A DNA stretch of 64,000 nucleotides from Tepidibacter hydrothermalis (GCF_029542625.1 NZ_CP120733.1:2852001-2916000); one strand, 5' to 3'; counted from the stretch's first letter, positions 16,283 through 25,584 are shown. Notes: generated from the letters alone by a model not told the origin. A program made the numbers and translations.

Positions 16283-18706
16283 TTAAATAGAAAAATCACC
16301 TTTAATTATATCCTCTTCAGGTAGCGGCTTACTTACCAAATACCCTTGTATTTGATCACACTTATATTCTTTAAGCTTATTTTTTTGTTCTTCTGTTTCT
16401 ACACCTTCAGCTACAACTTCTAAATTAAGTTTATGAGCTATTTCAATTATAGCTTTTATTATTGTCTCATCTATTTCATCATTTTTTATATCATCAACAA
16501 AAGACTTGTCAATTTTTAATATATTAGTAGGTATTTTTTTTAAATAATTAAGTGATGAATACCCAGTTCCAAAGTCATCTAACGATACTTGTATTCCAAG
16601 CTCAATCAATTCATTCAAAATTGCTTCATTTGTTTCAAAAGATTCCATTAAAGCAGTTTCAGTTATTTCAATTCCAATTAAATTTGGATTAACTTCAATT
16701 TTTTCAAGAATTTTTTTTATAGCAGATATGTAATTTACATTCATCAACTCTACTACTGATACATTTACAGATACAATTATATCATTTTCTGAATTTTTAT
16801 TTATCTTTTTACTAAACTCACATGCTTTTTCAAATACCCATGCCCCAAGCTTAGATATTAATCCACTTTCTTCAGCTATACCAATAAATCTATCCGGAGA
16901 AACAAATCCATAATCCGGACTAACCCATCGGATTAGAGCTTCATACTCTATAATTTTATTATTTTTCAGATCCACTTTAGGTTGATAATACAGTACAAGT
17001 TCATCCTTTTCTATTGCATTCCTTAGTTTGTTCTGCATTTGCATTTTTTCGAAAGATTTTTCATTCATATTTTTTTCAAAGTATACATATCTAGCTCTAC
17101 CTGAATCTTTTGCTTTATACATTGCAGTATCAGCATTTTTTAATAGTTCATCTAAATTATCTCCATCTTTTGGATAAAGTGTTACTCCTATACTTATAGT
17201 TACATAAAATTCTTTTTCTTCAATATAAAATGGCTTTTCAAAACTTCCTATAATCTCATTAACTATATTATCTATTAATGTTCTGTCATTTATATCCTTT
17301 AAAAGAATAATAAATTCATCCCCACCTAATCTAGCTATAAATTTATCATTTCCAATTAATTCTCTAAATCTTTTTCCAATGTCTATTAAAATTTCATCTC
17401 CAAATCCATGTCCAAAAGTATCATTTAATATCTTGAAATTATCAACATCAATAAAGAAAACTACACCTTCCATCCCAGAAGTTTTTGATATCTCTAATTC
17501 ATTTTTTAGTTTTTCATTTAAATATGTTCTATTAGGCAGTCCAGTTAATATGTCATAATATGCAAGCTTCTTTATTTTCTTCTCTTGAACTTTTCTTTTT
17601 TCAATATTCATGATTAATAAAACAATTAGAGAAATCAATATAATAAAAATTCCGATCATAATCCATACTAGTAATTTATACTTTTCATAAAAAGTAGGCT
17701 TTTTATTAATTAAAATACTATCTTTTGGTAAAGAATTTAAATCAATCCTATATTTTTCTAAAACATTATTATCAAAAATAAATTTATTAGGACTTTCTGT
17801 TATAACAGGTATATTTTTAATATCTTTTCCTTCTAGAATGTCTTTCACAAGATTGGCTGCTGTTTTTCCTTGTTCATAATGACTTATTATTTTTCCTCCA
17901 ATAAGTCCTTTTCCCATTCCATGATACCAAAGATGATAAACTGGAAACTGAGTATTTTCTAATACTAACTTTAATCCTTCATCAAAAGATGCTTTTTCAT
18001 CATTTGCTGATTTATAAAAAACAGATAATAATATTACTATATCATCCTTTTTTATATCTTTAAGCTTTTCTGTGAATTCTTCGATAGAATATTGTGAAAG
18101 AGAAATATCACTAAATTCTAAATTTCTAAATTCCTTACCTATTTTATAAAAACAATCTAAGTCACTTTGCCCACTAGGAGTTGAATCTGATAATGCAATA
18201 ACTTTATTTGCATTTTTGTTTATTAATAGAGCTGCTTCAATAGTTTCTTTCATTGAAGTTTTTTCAACAACTCCAGTAATATATTGATTGTTATTTGATT
18301 TTAAAGCATTTTCAATGTTATTAACACCTAAAAATACTATTGGTATATTTTTAAAAAGCTTATTCTGATGATCTACAACAAAATTATAAGCATTATCATC
18401 AGATGCAATCACAGCATCATATTTTTTTTGATTATAAATCTTATACTCCAAAGATTTATAAAAATTATCTATATTTTCATCAACAAAAAATCTTTTACTA
18501 TCCATGAACTCAATATCTATACTATATTCTTCTTCTTTGAGAATTGTTTTTATTCCTTCAATTTGCTCTACAAAAGTTGGAAAGCTTGAATTATATGAAT
18601 TTATAAGTAATATTCTATTTTTATGTTCAGAATATATAAATGACGTCATTAAAAAAAACATCAAAAATAATATTAATATTTTCATAACCTTTATGTATTT
18701 TTTCAT
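16283..18706 (-). CDS. Membrane sensor with ABC-substrate-binding-like domain, GGDEF and EAL domains
   Basis: An 807-residue cyclic-di-GMP enzyme. An N-terminal signal/anchor helix (8-25) leads to an extracytoplasmic domain (about 30-330) of the ABC-transporter-substrate-binding type, with VITGVVEKTSMKETIEAALLINKNA and GGKIISHYEQGKTAANLVKDIL. A transmembrane helix (about 347-368) follows, then a GGDEF domain with intact GGDEF at 461-465 and an EAL domain with intact EAL at 589-591 and the later DDFGTGYSSLNYL motif. Both catalytic domains look competent, so the ligand may switch synthesis and breakdown. AGGAGG precedes the ATG. Monocistronic. Confidence 0.9.
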   Translation of the reverse strand: MKKYIKVMKILILFLMFFLMTSFIYSEHKNRILLINSYNSSFPTFVEQIEGIKTILKEEEYSIDIEFMDSKRFFVDENIDNFYKSLEYKIYNQKKYDAVIASDDNAYNFVVDHQNKLFKNIPIVFLGVNNIENALKSNNNQYITGVVEKTSMKETIEAALLINKNANKVIALSDSTPSGQSDLDCFYKIGKEFRNLEFSDISLSQYSIEEFTEKLKDIKKDDIVILLSVFYKSANDEKASFDEGLKLVLENTQFPVYHLWYHGMGKGLIGGKIISHYEQGKTAANLVKDILEGKDIKNIPVITESPNKFIFDNNVLEKYRIDLNSLPKDSILINKKPTFYEKYKLLVWIMIGIFIILISLIVLLIMNIEKRKVQEKKIKKLAYYDILTGLPNRTYLNEKLKNELEISKTSGMEGVVFFIDVDNFKILNDTFGHGFGDEILIDIGKRFRELIGNDKFIARLGGDEFIILLKDINDRTLIDNIVNEIIGSFEKPFYIEEKEFYVTISIGVTLYPKDGDNLDELLKNADTAMYKAKDSGRARYVYFEKNMNEKSFEKMQMQNKLRNAIEKDELVLYYQPKVDLKNNKIIEYEALIRWVSPDYGFVSPDRFIGIAEESGLISKLGAWVFEKACEFSKKINKNSENDIIVSVNVSVVELMNVNYISAIKKILEKIEVNPNLIGIEITETALMESFETNEAILNELIELGIQVSLDDFGTGYSSLNYLKKIPTNILKIDKSFVDDIKNDEIDETIIKAIIEIAHKLNLEVVAEGVETEEQKNKLKEYKCDQIQGYLVSKPLPEEDIIKGDFSI

Positions 18707-18926
18707 ATTTTCACCTCCTAATTTTAGTGAATAATTATAAAAAAGTTCTTATTAAAAAAATCTTATAAAGAGGAATATAATTTCCTATTCGTTATAATAA
18801 AAAAATAATAAATTTTATATTTTAATCTCACACTAACATTATTCTACGTTTTTATATATAATCCTTCATATTTCTACAATTACTCAATAATTTCCATCAA
18901 TTCATGCTTAAATATTTGTATATAAT

Positions 18927-18959
18927 AAAAAAGACTGTTCTATTATTAACAGAACAATC
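18927..18959 (-). terminator. Terminator of the amine oxidase gene
   Basis: Stem 18933-18941 with 18951-18959 (one mismatch) and a T run on the minus strand (A run 18927-18932). Confidence 0.6.
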
Positions 18960-18981
18960 CATTTAACGTATTATTTGTATT

Positions 18982-20721
18982 TTAACCTTTATGTATTTTA
19001 CAGTATCTTGCTAAAGAATTTGCTGCCTTCATTCCACTGTTTAAAGCTCCTTGCTGCCAAGCATGTTTGGTAGATGTATGTTCACCTGCAAAAAATACTG
19101 TATTATTATATTCTGGCTTTACCATAGCATACGAAAAAATTCTTTTCTGTTCTGGATAAAAATAAGCAAAGGCTCCATAGAACCCTTCTTCTTCATTCCA
19201 TTGTATGGTTTCGTAATCCTTTATTACTGAATCAAGATATTCTTTTTTAAGACCATGAACAGCTTCTACTTGCTCTTTTACTTCTTTAAAATGTAGTTTA
19301 TCACTTAAATTTCCTAACCTCACTGCATCTAAAGAAAAATTATATGATGCTAAAAAAACTCCTGGATCATTAGGTGAACAATTTATTCTAGGTCCCCAGT
19401 TATCAAAAGGAGATTCACCAAAACAGACTATTCTATTGTCATCAGGAATACATTTTGCATGATCAGAAGGATACCAAATACTTGTAATAGGTAAATCGGT
19501 GTATGAACCTCCTCCTATAATTCCTTGTTCTTCCCAAAAACGTTTATTGCAAAGAAATAGGGTCCTTTGAGCATTTGTATAATTGACTTCTTTTATTGAT
19601 TGCATTTTTCTAGTGCTAAAAAAGGGATCAATATTAACGTTTCTAAGACTTGAAAATGGTATAGCACAAATAACATAGTCAAATGTCTCTTGTAGGTTTT
19701 CTGTTGAACTCTTATCTTTATATTTTAATACAACCTTATCTCCTTTTTCAGATTTATTAATTGCTGTAACCAACTTACCAGCATTCCAAATAACTTTTCC
19801 TAAATCATTATTTGATATATTTTTATATTCATCGGGGTTTTCAGATATTAAAGATTTGTAAAAAGCTAGAGGAAGATTAACCATTCCACCAATAATTTCA
19901 TATAAAAATGTAAAATCTACGGGATACTCTTCTTGTAATATTTCAGAATAGCTGTTGTAATAAAAGGATCCTATAAAAGGAGAAATACTTCCTAAAAGAT
20001 TTAAAGCACCTTGACTTAATTTCATTATTTCAAAAACTTGACGAGTATTATAATATGTCCAATACTGAATAGGATAGCTGTATTTAGGCTTAACTTGTAA
20101 AATTTCTCTTCTTAGTTTAGGATTGATACTAGCTAAAGGAGTACCCAGCCCATATTCTATAAGCTCTTGCCACGGAGTATTTCTTTCCCATGGCTTTAAC
20201 TTAAATTCAGGATAAATACTTTCCATTACATTCTTTCCTTTAGGATCATTTCTAACTCTTATATCTCTTACATATAAAAAAGCATTTTTATTAGTTTGAA
20301 CAAAAGGTCTGGTATTTAAGTTAAAAAGATTTATATAATGCCAAGTAGTTTCATGACTTACAGGAATACGCATAGCCCCAAGCTCTCCATAAAGTTTTTT
20401 ATCTTCATCAAAATAATAAGTATAAACTCTTCCTCCTATACGATTTTCTGAAGCTTCAAATATAGTAGTGTCAAATCCAAGTTTTCTAAGTTCAAATGCT
20501 GATGATAAACCAGCTAACCCTCCACCTATTATGCCTACTTTAACTCCTTTAAATCTTCCTGATGATGCTATACTTGTAATATTCGACGGCGGGCTTAATA
20601 ATTCTATAACATTGTTAAAATCCTCTAAACGATTAACATTTTTCAATCCATATCGAAGCAATTCGTGTCTTTGTAAATCTGTAGGGTTATCAGGCTGTGT
20701 AGGTACAGACTTTACTCTCAT
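18982..20721 (-). CDS. Flavin-containing amine / L-amino-acid oxidase
   Basis: A 579-residue FAD-dependent amine oxidase. The Rossmann motif VGIIGGGLAGLSSAFELRK is at about residues 62-80, followed by FEASENRIGGRVYTY (the GGR motif) and ELGAMRIP. The C-terminal FAD motif FFAGEHTSTKHAWQQGALNSGMKAA is present. Size and the GAMRIP segment are like L-amino-acid or tryptophan-type oxidases rather than polyamine oxidases. No signal peptide is present. The enzyme needs oxygen as usual acceptor, which is odd for an anaerobe; another acceptor is possible. AAGGAG precedes the ATG. Monocistronic. Confidence 0.85.
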   Translation of the reverse strand: MRVKSVPTQPDNPTDLQRHELLRYGLKNVNRLEDFNNVIELLSPPSNITSIASSGRFKGVKVGIIGGGLAGLSSAFELRKLGFDTTIFEASENRIGGRVYTYYFDEDKKLYGELGAMRIPVSHETTWHYINLFNLNTRPFVQTNKNAFLYVRDIRVRNDPKGKNVMESIYPEFKLKPWERNTPWQELIEYGLGTPLASINPKLRREILQVKPKYSYPIQYWTYYNTRQVFEIMKLSQGALNLLGSISPFIGSFYYNSYSEILQEEYPVDFTFLYEIIGGMVNLPLAFYKSLISENPDEYKNISNNDLGKVIWNAGKLVTAINKSEKGDKVVLKYKDKSSTENLQETFDYVICAIPFSSLRNVNIDPFFSTRKMQSIKEVNYTNAQRTLFLCNKRFWEEQGIIGGGSYTDLPITSIWYPSDHAKCIPDDNRIVCFGESPFDNWGPRINCSPNDPGVFLASYNFSLDAVRLGNLSDKLHFKEVKEQVEAVHGLKKEYLDSVIKDYETIQWNEEEGFYGAFAYFYPEQKRIFSYAMVKPEYNNTVFFAGEHTSTKHAWQQGALNSGMKAANSLARYCKIHKG

Positions 20722-20806
20722 AATACTTCAACTCCTTAAAAATCACATTGATATAGTTAAGTATATTAATTTAATTTTTATAAGATGAGTAAAAAATTCG
20801 TCTACT

Positions 20807-20834
20807 AAAAAAGAGAGCAAATGCTCTCTTTTTT
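20807..20834. terminator. Terminator of the CBS-domain gene
   Basis: A perfect 13-bp stem (20807-20819 with 20822-20834) with A and T runs as its outer pairs, usable from both sides. Confidence 0.8.
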
Positions 20835-20847
20835 ATTTTCACAGTTT

Positions 20848-21273
20848 TTATTTCATTTGATGTCCTGGTTTTGAAATTGAACTTAACGCATCTCCGGCTT
20901 CATTAACATGTATATTTACATTTGCTAAATCACCTAGAGAAAGAATTCCAACAATCTTGTTATTTTCAACTACTGGTAATCTTCTTATTTGATTCTCAGC
21001 CATTAATGCAGCCGCTTCATGAGCATCTGTATCAGAATTTATACTTATAATATCTCTACTCATTATATTTCCTGCATGTTGTTTAATATTATTATCACTA
21101 ACACTTCTTAAAACTATATCTCTGTCTGTTATTACTCCAACAGCATTTTTATTTTCATCACAAACAGGAACTACTCCAACGTCTAAAGATCTCATAATCT
21201 CTGCTACTTTTGTTATATCTGCATTTACTGTTACATATGATACGTCACTTGTCATTATATCTCTTACTTTCAA
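20848..21273 (-). CDS. Two-CBS-domain protein
   Basis: A 141-residue protein made of two CBS modules (about 1-60 and 70-130): KVRDIMTSDVSYVTVNADITKVAEIM and MSRDIISINSDTDAHEAAALMAENQIRRLPVVENNKIVGILSLGDLA. Stand-alone CBS pairs bind adenine nucleotides and serve as energy or stress sensors. The partner is unknown. The start is TTG at 21273, placed by AGGAGG 8 nt upstream. It lies between the amine oxidase and the DUF421 gene, in the same direction as both but with its own terminator. Confidence 0.85.
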   Translation of the reverse strand: MKVRDIMTSDVSYVTVNADITKVAEIMRSLDVGVVPVCDENKNAVGVITDRDIVLRSVSDNNIKQHAGNIMSRDIISINSDTDAHEAAALMAENQIRRLPVVENNKIVGILSLGDLANVNIHVNEAGDALSSISKPGHQMK

Positions 21274-21455
21274 AATTAAAACCTCCTATTTTTTGAGTCA
21301 ATACTAGTTTTTCTTTTTTTAAGAAGTTTTATTTATGAAGTTTAAAAAATTCTCATAAAATTTTTTTATAACGAATAGAAAATTATAATCATCTTCTAAT
21401 TATGGATAAGTATAATTTTCGTTATGAGTTTCAAAAAAGTCTACATTGAAAATCT

Positions 21456-22142
21456 TTAAACAGAAGACTTTTTTATTATATGTAGCCCTTCATCTTTCTT
21501 CCATTCAGCATAAAAAATCTCTTTTATTTTGCTTATTTTATTAGTATGCAGTTGTTTTTTAAGCCATTTTTCATCAAATCCACAAGCTTGAATATTATCC
21601 CATAAAACTTCTCCATCTAGTATAATGCTAATAGGCAAGTATACAGGTTTTTCCGGTAAATTCAAATCTTCATTTGTAGGATTATCATATTTTGATTTTT
21701 TTAGAACACTAATTGAGCCGTTACTTTCTAAAATAGCATATTGAATTTCTCGAATAGAAAATACATCTTTTGATCTTAATAAACTTTGTAATTCATTTAT
21801 GTCTATTTTTTCTTTTTTTAATTCATTAAAATCAATTTGACCATTTCTAATTAAAATAGATGGTTTCCCTTCGAAAAAGCTTCTTGTTCCTTTAAATTTT
21901 TCTGTTAACATTTCAATTATGTATAACAACAAAGCCCATAAGCAAACTGCATATAAAATATAAAATGTATTAATATCTTTATCATAAACAGCATTACCTA
22001 CTAGCTCTCCTAATACTAATGAAGATATAAATTCAAAGGGAGTAATTTGATTTATTTGAGTTTTACCTAAAACTTTAGTGATTATAAGTAATGCAAAAAA
22101 ACCAATAATTAATTCAATTGTTAAATTAGATATATATGACAT
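21456..22142 (-). CDS. DUF421 (YetF-like) membrane protein
   Basis: A 228-residue protein: three transmembrane helices (about 8-90), then the DUF421 cytoplasmic domain with RSFFEGKPSILIRNGQIDFNELKK and DINELQSLLRSKDVFSIREIQYAILESNGSISVLKK. The ATG at 22142 lies 11 nt after GAGGTGA; a TTG two codons earlier is an alternative. It is divergent from the accessory spoVA operon, which holds a second DUF421 protein. In spoVA2mob-type operons of bacilli DUF421/YetF genes accompany spoVAC-AD-AE, so this gene probably belongs functionally with the operon across the gap. Confidence 0.85.
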   Translation of the reverse strand: MSYISNLTIELIIGFFALLIITKVLGKTQINQITPFEFISSLVLGELVGNAVYDKDINTFYILYAVCLWALLLYIIEMLTEKFKGTRSFFEGKPSILIRNGQIDFNELKKEKIDINELQSLLRSKDVFSIREIQYAILESNGSISVLKKSKYDNPTNEDLNLPEKPVYLPISIILDGEVLWDNIQACGFDEKWLKKQLHTNKISKIKEIFYAEWKKDEGLHIIKKSSV

Positions 22143-22325
22143 ACTCAACCATTTCACCTCAACTCTATTTTGTATTATGTACTGATAAAATTTAATGTAT
22201 TCATTTTTTAGGAAGTGCAATGTGGAAATTATTACAAAGTGTTAAAAATTTGTATTATGAATGAATAATGAATAATTGCAAAAAATAGATATAAAGTAAA
22301 TTATACACTAGAGAGGATGATAATA

Positions 22326-22532
22326 ATGTCTGTTGGTGCTAAAGTAAAACAAACTTTAGCTAGTTTAAAAGGTACTCAAAGTACTTTAAGATTATATTCA
22401 ATACAAACTCAAGATGAAGAGACAAAAGAAACATATAAAGAAGCATTGGATATAACTAATGAAATAATTAATGACTTGGAAGAGAGGATAAAAATTCTAG
22501 AATTTGAAGAACCACAATATAAGGGTTATTAA
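22326..22532 (+). CDS. DUF1657 small protein, first gene of the accessory spoVA operon
   Basis: A 68-residue mostly helical protein of the DUF1657 family (SVGAKVKQTLASLKGTQSTLRLYSIQTQDEETKETY and the terminal EEPQYK). The start is the ATG at 22326, 9 nt after AGAGAGG; an ATG at 22317 abuts that site. The same domain recurs at the end of the next protein and as the last gene of the cluster (25375). DUF1657 genes flank spoVA genes in spoVA2mob-like operons. The molecular role is unknown; it may be a spore inner-membrane or core component. Confidence 0.85.
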   Translation: MSVGAKVKQTLASLKGTQSTLRLYSIQTQDEETKETYKEALDITNEIINDLEERIKILEFEEPQYKGY

Positions 22533-22544
22533 GTGAGGTAAAAT

Positions 22545-23405
22545 ATGAAAACTTGGATTGAAATATTAATAAGATCAGCAGGTTTATTTTTTTTAACTTT
22601 ACTATTTATTAGAATTATGGGAAAAAGACAATTAGCTAGAATGACATCGTTTAATTTTGTTAGTTATACTGTCATTTCAATTATAATTGCTTTAATTTCC
22701 ACAAATATAATTAAGAATTTAGCATTTGGATTTATTGCTTTAGGAATTTGGGTTTTATTTAGTATAGGACTAGATTATTTATGTTTATCAAGCAAGTTAA
22801 TTCATGATTGGGTATATGGAAAAGAAACAATTTTAATAAAAGACGGAAAAGTTATGGAAGAAAATTTAAGTCAAGTAAGATTTACAGGAGAAGAGCTATT
22901 AAGAGAATTACGATCTAAAAATGTGTTTAATTTGATGGATGTTGAATTTGCTCTAATGGAATCAACAGGTGAAATCAATCTGCTATTAAAATCAGACAAA
23001 AAACCTATTACATCACATGATTTAGGAAAACAAGTATCTCCACAGACGGAATCTCAAACAGTAATCTTAGATGGAAATATAATCGATGAAGCTCTAACTA
23101 ATAGAGGCTTAAATCGAGGATGGTTAAATATCCAATTAGAAAGTCTAGGAGTATCTTTAGATAATGTTTTTATTGGTCAGGTAGATTCTTCTGGAGATTT
23201 ATATGTAGATCTTTTTCAAGATTCTATACAAATTCCTAGACCCCAAGTGAAAGAACTGATTTATGCTAATCTTGAAAAAACTCAAGCTGATCTTCTTAGT
23301 TTTGCATTAGAAACAGAAAACCCCAAAGCAAAAGATATGTATTCAAATGATGCACAAAAACTTCAAAGTATAGTAAAAAAACTTGAACCTTATTTATTAC
23401 ATTAG
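22545..23405 (+). CDS. DUF421-DUF1657 fusion membrane protein of the accessory spoVA operon
   Basis: A 286-residue protein with three N-terminal transmembrane helices (about 5-85), a DUF421/YetF domain (WVYGKETILIKDGKVMEENL, GEELLRELRSKNVFNLMDVEFALMESTGEINLLLKS) and a C-terminal DUF1657-like segment (about 225-286: LEKTQADLLSFALETENPKAKDMY). The fusion links the two families encoded separately on either side. It starts 12 bp after the first DUF1657 gene and ends 14 bp before spoVAC. Members of this type are associated with spore heat resistance in bacilli, probably acting in the spore inner membrane. Confidence 0.88.
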   Translation: MKTWIEILIRSAGLFFLTLLFIRIMGKRQLARMTSFNFVSYTVISIIIALISTNIIKNLAFGFIALGIWVLFSIGLDYLCLSSKLIHDWVYGKETILIKDGKVMEENLSQVRFTGEELLRELRSKNVFNLMDVEFALMESTGEINLLLKSDKKPITSHDLGKQVSPQTESQTVILDGNIIDEALTNRGLNRGWLNIQLESLGVSLDNVFIGQVDSSGDLYVDLFQDSIQIPRPQVKELIYANLEKTQADLLSFALETENPKAKDMYSNDAQKLQSIVKKLEPYLLH

Positions 23406-23419
23406 AAGGTGATGATTAA

Positions 23420-23899
23420 ATGTCTAATAAAAAAAAGAAAAAATTAACTCCTATTCAACAAGAATATCAAGATTTTGCGAAAGCTAGGGAACCAAAGCGA
23501 AAAGTTCTTCGCAATTGTTGCAGAGCATTTGTTGTTGGTGGATTTATTTGTACTATAGGACAAGGACTACAATGGGTGTTTATTAACTATTTTGATTTTA
23601 CTGAAAAAACAGCAGGAGATCCAGCAACAGCAGTTTTAATTATTATTGCAATTTTACTTACTGGATTTGGTGTATATGACCATATTGCCCAATGGGCTGG
23701 TGGTGGTACTATTATTCCAATTACAGGATTTGCTAATACTATGGCCTCTGCTGCTATTGAACATCGCAGTGAAGGATATGTTCTAGGAGTAGGCGGAAAT
23801 ATGTTTAAATTATCAGGTTCAGTAATTGTGTATGGAGTTTTTTCAGCATTTGTGATTGCTCTTATTAAAATTACTATTAAATGGTTAGGTGGGATGTAA
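23420..23899 (+). CDS. spoVAC: SpoVAC, accessory copy
   Basis: A 159-residue SpoVAC homologue: a charged N-terminus (KKKKKLTPIQQEYQDFAKAREPKRK), then about four transmembrane helices with CCRAFVVGGFICTIGQGLQW and the conserved GGGTIIPITGFANTMASAAIEHRSEGYVLGVGGNMFKLSGSV. SpoVAC forms the dipicolinic acid channel of the spore inner membrane. It differs from the canonical copy at 43616-44044, so this is a second paralogue and not a recent duplicate. GGTGATG precedes the ATG. It is followed without gap by spoVAD. Confidence 0.93.
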   Translation: MSNKKKKKLTPIQQEYQDFAKAREPKRKVLRNCCRAFVVGGFICTIGQGLQWVFINYFDFTEKTAGDPATAVLIIIAILLTGFGVYDHIAQWAGGGTIIPITGFANTMASAAIEHRSEGYVLGVGGNMFKLSGSVIVYGVFSAFVIALIKITIKWLGGM

Positions 23900-24904
23900 A
23901 TGCTAAAAGGACATCAATCATGGGTATTTGATTCAAAACCTGTTATAATTTCATCTGCTGCTGTTGGAGGTCCTTTTGAAGCACAGGGGAATTTAGCTGA
24001 TGATTTTGATATTCTTCATGACAATATATGGCTAGGACAAGACAGTTATGAAAAAGCAGAAAAAAAACTATTAGAACAAGCTTGTGAAAAAACAATTCAA
24101 AAAGCTGGACTGAAAAAAGAAGATATTCAATTTTTTCTAAGTGGAGATTTGATGAATCAGATTATTTCAAGTTCCTTCGCTGCTCGCACTCTTGGAGCAC
24201 CCTTTTTAGGTATATTCGGTGCTTGCTCTAGTGCTATGCAGGGATTAGCTCTTGGCAGCTTGTTAATAGATAGTAAAGCTGCAAAATATGTTTTAGCAGG
24301 TGCATCTAGTCATAATGCATCCGCTGAAAAACAATTTAGATACCCAACAGAATATGGTTCTCAAAAACCTCCAACTGCTCAATGGACTGTAACCGGAGCA
24401 GGAACAGGTCTGTTATCAGATAAAGGTGAAGGACCACGTGTTACATCAGCGACTATTGGGAAAGTAGTAGATATGGGGCTTTCTGATCCATTTAATATGG
24501 GAGCTGCCATGGCACCTGCAGCAGTTGATACTATTCAAGCTCATTTTAGAGATTTAAATATTGATCCATCATATTATGATGTTATTGCTACTGGAGACCT
24601 TGGAAAATTAGGGCACACAATTGCAGGCGATTTATTAATTAAACACGGATTAAAAATTCCGCGTGAAATATTCACAGATTGCGGAATAATGATATATAAA
24701 AAAGATCAACCTGTTATGGCAGGTGGTAGTGGATGCGGGTGTTCTGCTACTGTAACTTATGGACATTTTCTTAATCGTATGAAAAGAGGAGAATTAAAAA
24801 GAATATTAGTTGTGGCAACAGGTGCTTTACTATCCCCTATTTCATATCAACAAAAAGAAAGTATACCTTGTATAGCTCATGCAGTATCCATAGAAATGAC
24901 TTAA
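23900..24904 (+). CDS. spoVAD: SpoVAD, accessory copy
   Basis: A 334-residue soluble dipicolinic-acid-binding protein with a thiolase/ketosynthase-like fold: FGACSSAMQGLALGSLLID, SSHNASAEKQFRYP, QWTVTGAGTGLLS, MGAAMAPAAVDTI and GGSGCGCSATVTYGHF. These match the canonical SpoVAD at 42592-43602. In spores it sits with SpoVAC/SpoVAEb on the inner membrane and takes part in DPA uptake. The ATG follows the spoVAC stop codon directly with GGTGGG upstream, giving translational coupling. Confidence 0.93.
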   Translation: MLKGHQSWVFDSKPVIISSAAVGGPFEAQGNLADDFDILHDNIWLGQDSYEKAEKKLLEQACEKTIQKAGLKKEDIQFFLSGDLMNQIISSSFAARTLGAPFLGIFGACSSAMQGLALGSLLIDSKAAKYVLAGASSHNASAEKQFRYPTEYGSQKPPTAQWTVTGAGTGLLSDKGEGPRVTSATIGKVVDMGLSDPFNMGAAMAPAAVDTIQAHFRDLNIDPSYYDVIATGDLGKLGHTIAGDLLIKHGLKIPREIFTDCGIMIYKKDQPVMAGGSGCGCSATVTYGHFLNRMKRGELKRILVVATGALLSPISYQQKESIPCIAHAVSIEMT

Positions 24905-24919
24905 AAGGAGGTTTAAATA

Positions 24920-25273
24920 TTGGAAAAGTTCATTTGGGCATTTTTAGTAGGTGGATCAATATGTGTTATTGGACAAATTATGATTGATGTATTTAAACTT
25001 ACTCCTGCCCATACAACAAGCACATTAGTTGTAATAGGAGCAATCCTTGGAGGATTTGGATTGTATGAGCCTCTAATAGAATTTGCAGGTGCAGGAGCTT
25101 CTGTTCCAATAACTAGTTTTGGAAATGCCTTAGTTAAAGGCGCTTTAGCAGAAGCAAAGCGAACTGGTATAATTGGTGTGCTAACAGGAATTTTTGAAGT
25201 TACTAGTGCAGGGATTTCCTGTGCAATAATCTTTGGATTTATGGCGTCATTGATATTTAAGCCTAAAGGTTAA
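24920..25273 (+). CDS. spoVAE: SpoVAE (AEb type), accessory copy
   Basis: A 117-residue protein with four transmembrane helices: FIWAFLVGGSICVIGQIMIDVFKL, TLVVIGAILGGFGLYEPLIEFAGAGASVPITSFGNALVKG and the C-terminal helix. It matches the canonical SpoVAE at 42224-42580. The start is TTG at 24920, placed by AAGGAGG 8 nt upstream. It is the membrane partner of SpoVAC/SpoVAD in DPA transport. It is the third of the three consecutive spoVA genes of this operon. Confidence 0.92.
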   Translation: MEKFIWAFLVGGSICVIGQIMIDVFKLTPAHTTSTLVVIGAILGGFGLYEPLIEFAGAGASVPITSFGNALVKGALAEAKRTGIIGVLTGIFEVTSAGISCAIIFGFMASLIFKPKG

Positions 25274-25374
25274 TGAATGGATAAACATTCTATAATTAAC
25301 TTTTTTATTATTAACATATATTTTTTCAAAAAGGAAACAATATTTAATGAAGCAATAATAAAGGAGGGCTTTTA

Positions 25375-25584
25375 ATGAGTACAATAAATAAATTAGAGCA
25401 AGCGTTAGCAGGTGCCAAAGGTTTAGCATCACAGTTTAAAACTTTTGCACTTGATACTGATGATCAGAATGCAAAACAAATGTTTAATCAACTATCTCAA
25501 AGTGCTGAAGATATGGCTCAGCAAGTTCAAGGCAGAGTTGAATTTGTACAAAATGAAGAACCTCAATATAGACAAGAACAGTAG
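25375..25584 (+). CDS. DUF1657 small protein, last gene of the accessory spoVA operon
   Basis: A 69-residue DUF1657 protein (TINKLEQALAGAKGLASQFKTFALDTDDQNAKQMF; terminal NEEPQYRQEQ), similar to the first gene of the cluster in layout and in its EEPQY end. AAGGAGG precedes the ATG. It begins 101 bp after spoVAE, further away than the other junctions, so it may also have its own promoter. A strong terminator follows. Confidence 0.85.
   Translation: MSTINKLEQALAGAKGLASQFKTFALDTDDQNAKQMFNQLSQSAEDMAQQVQGRVEFVQNEEPQYRQEQ

Noticed and set aside
22221-22325. A SigG promoter for the accessory spoVA operon
   Set aside because: The best -10/-35 candidates before 22326 match the forespore consensus too poorly to annotate, although SigG control is expected.
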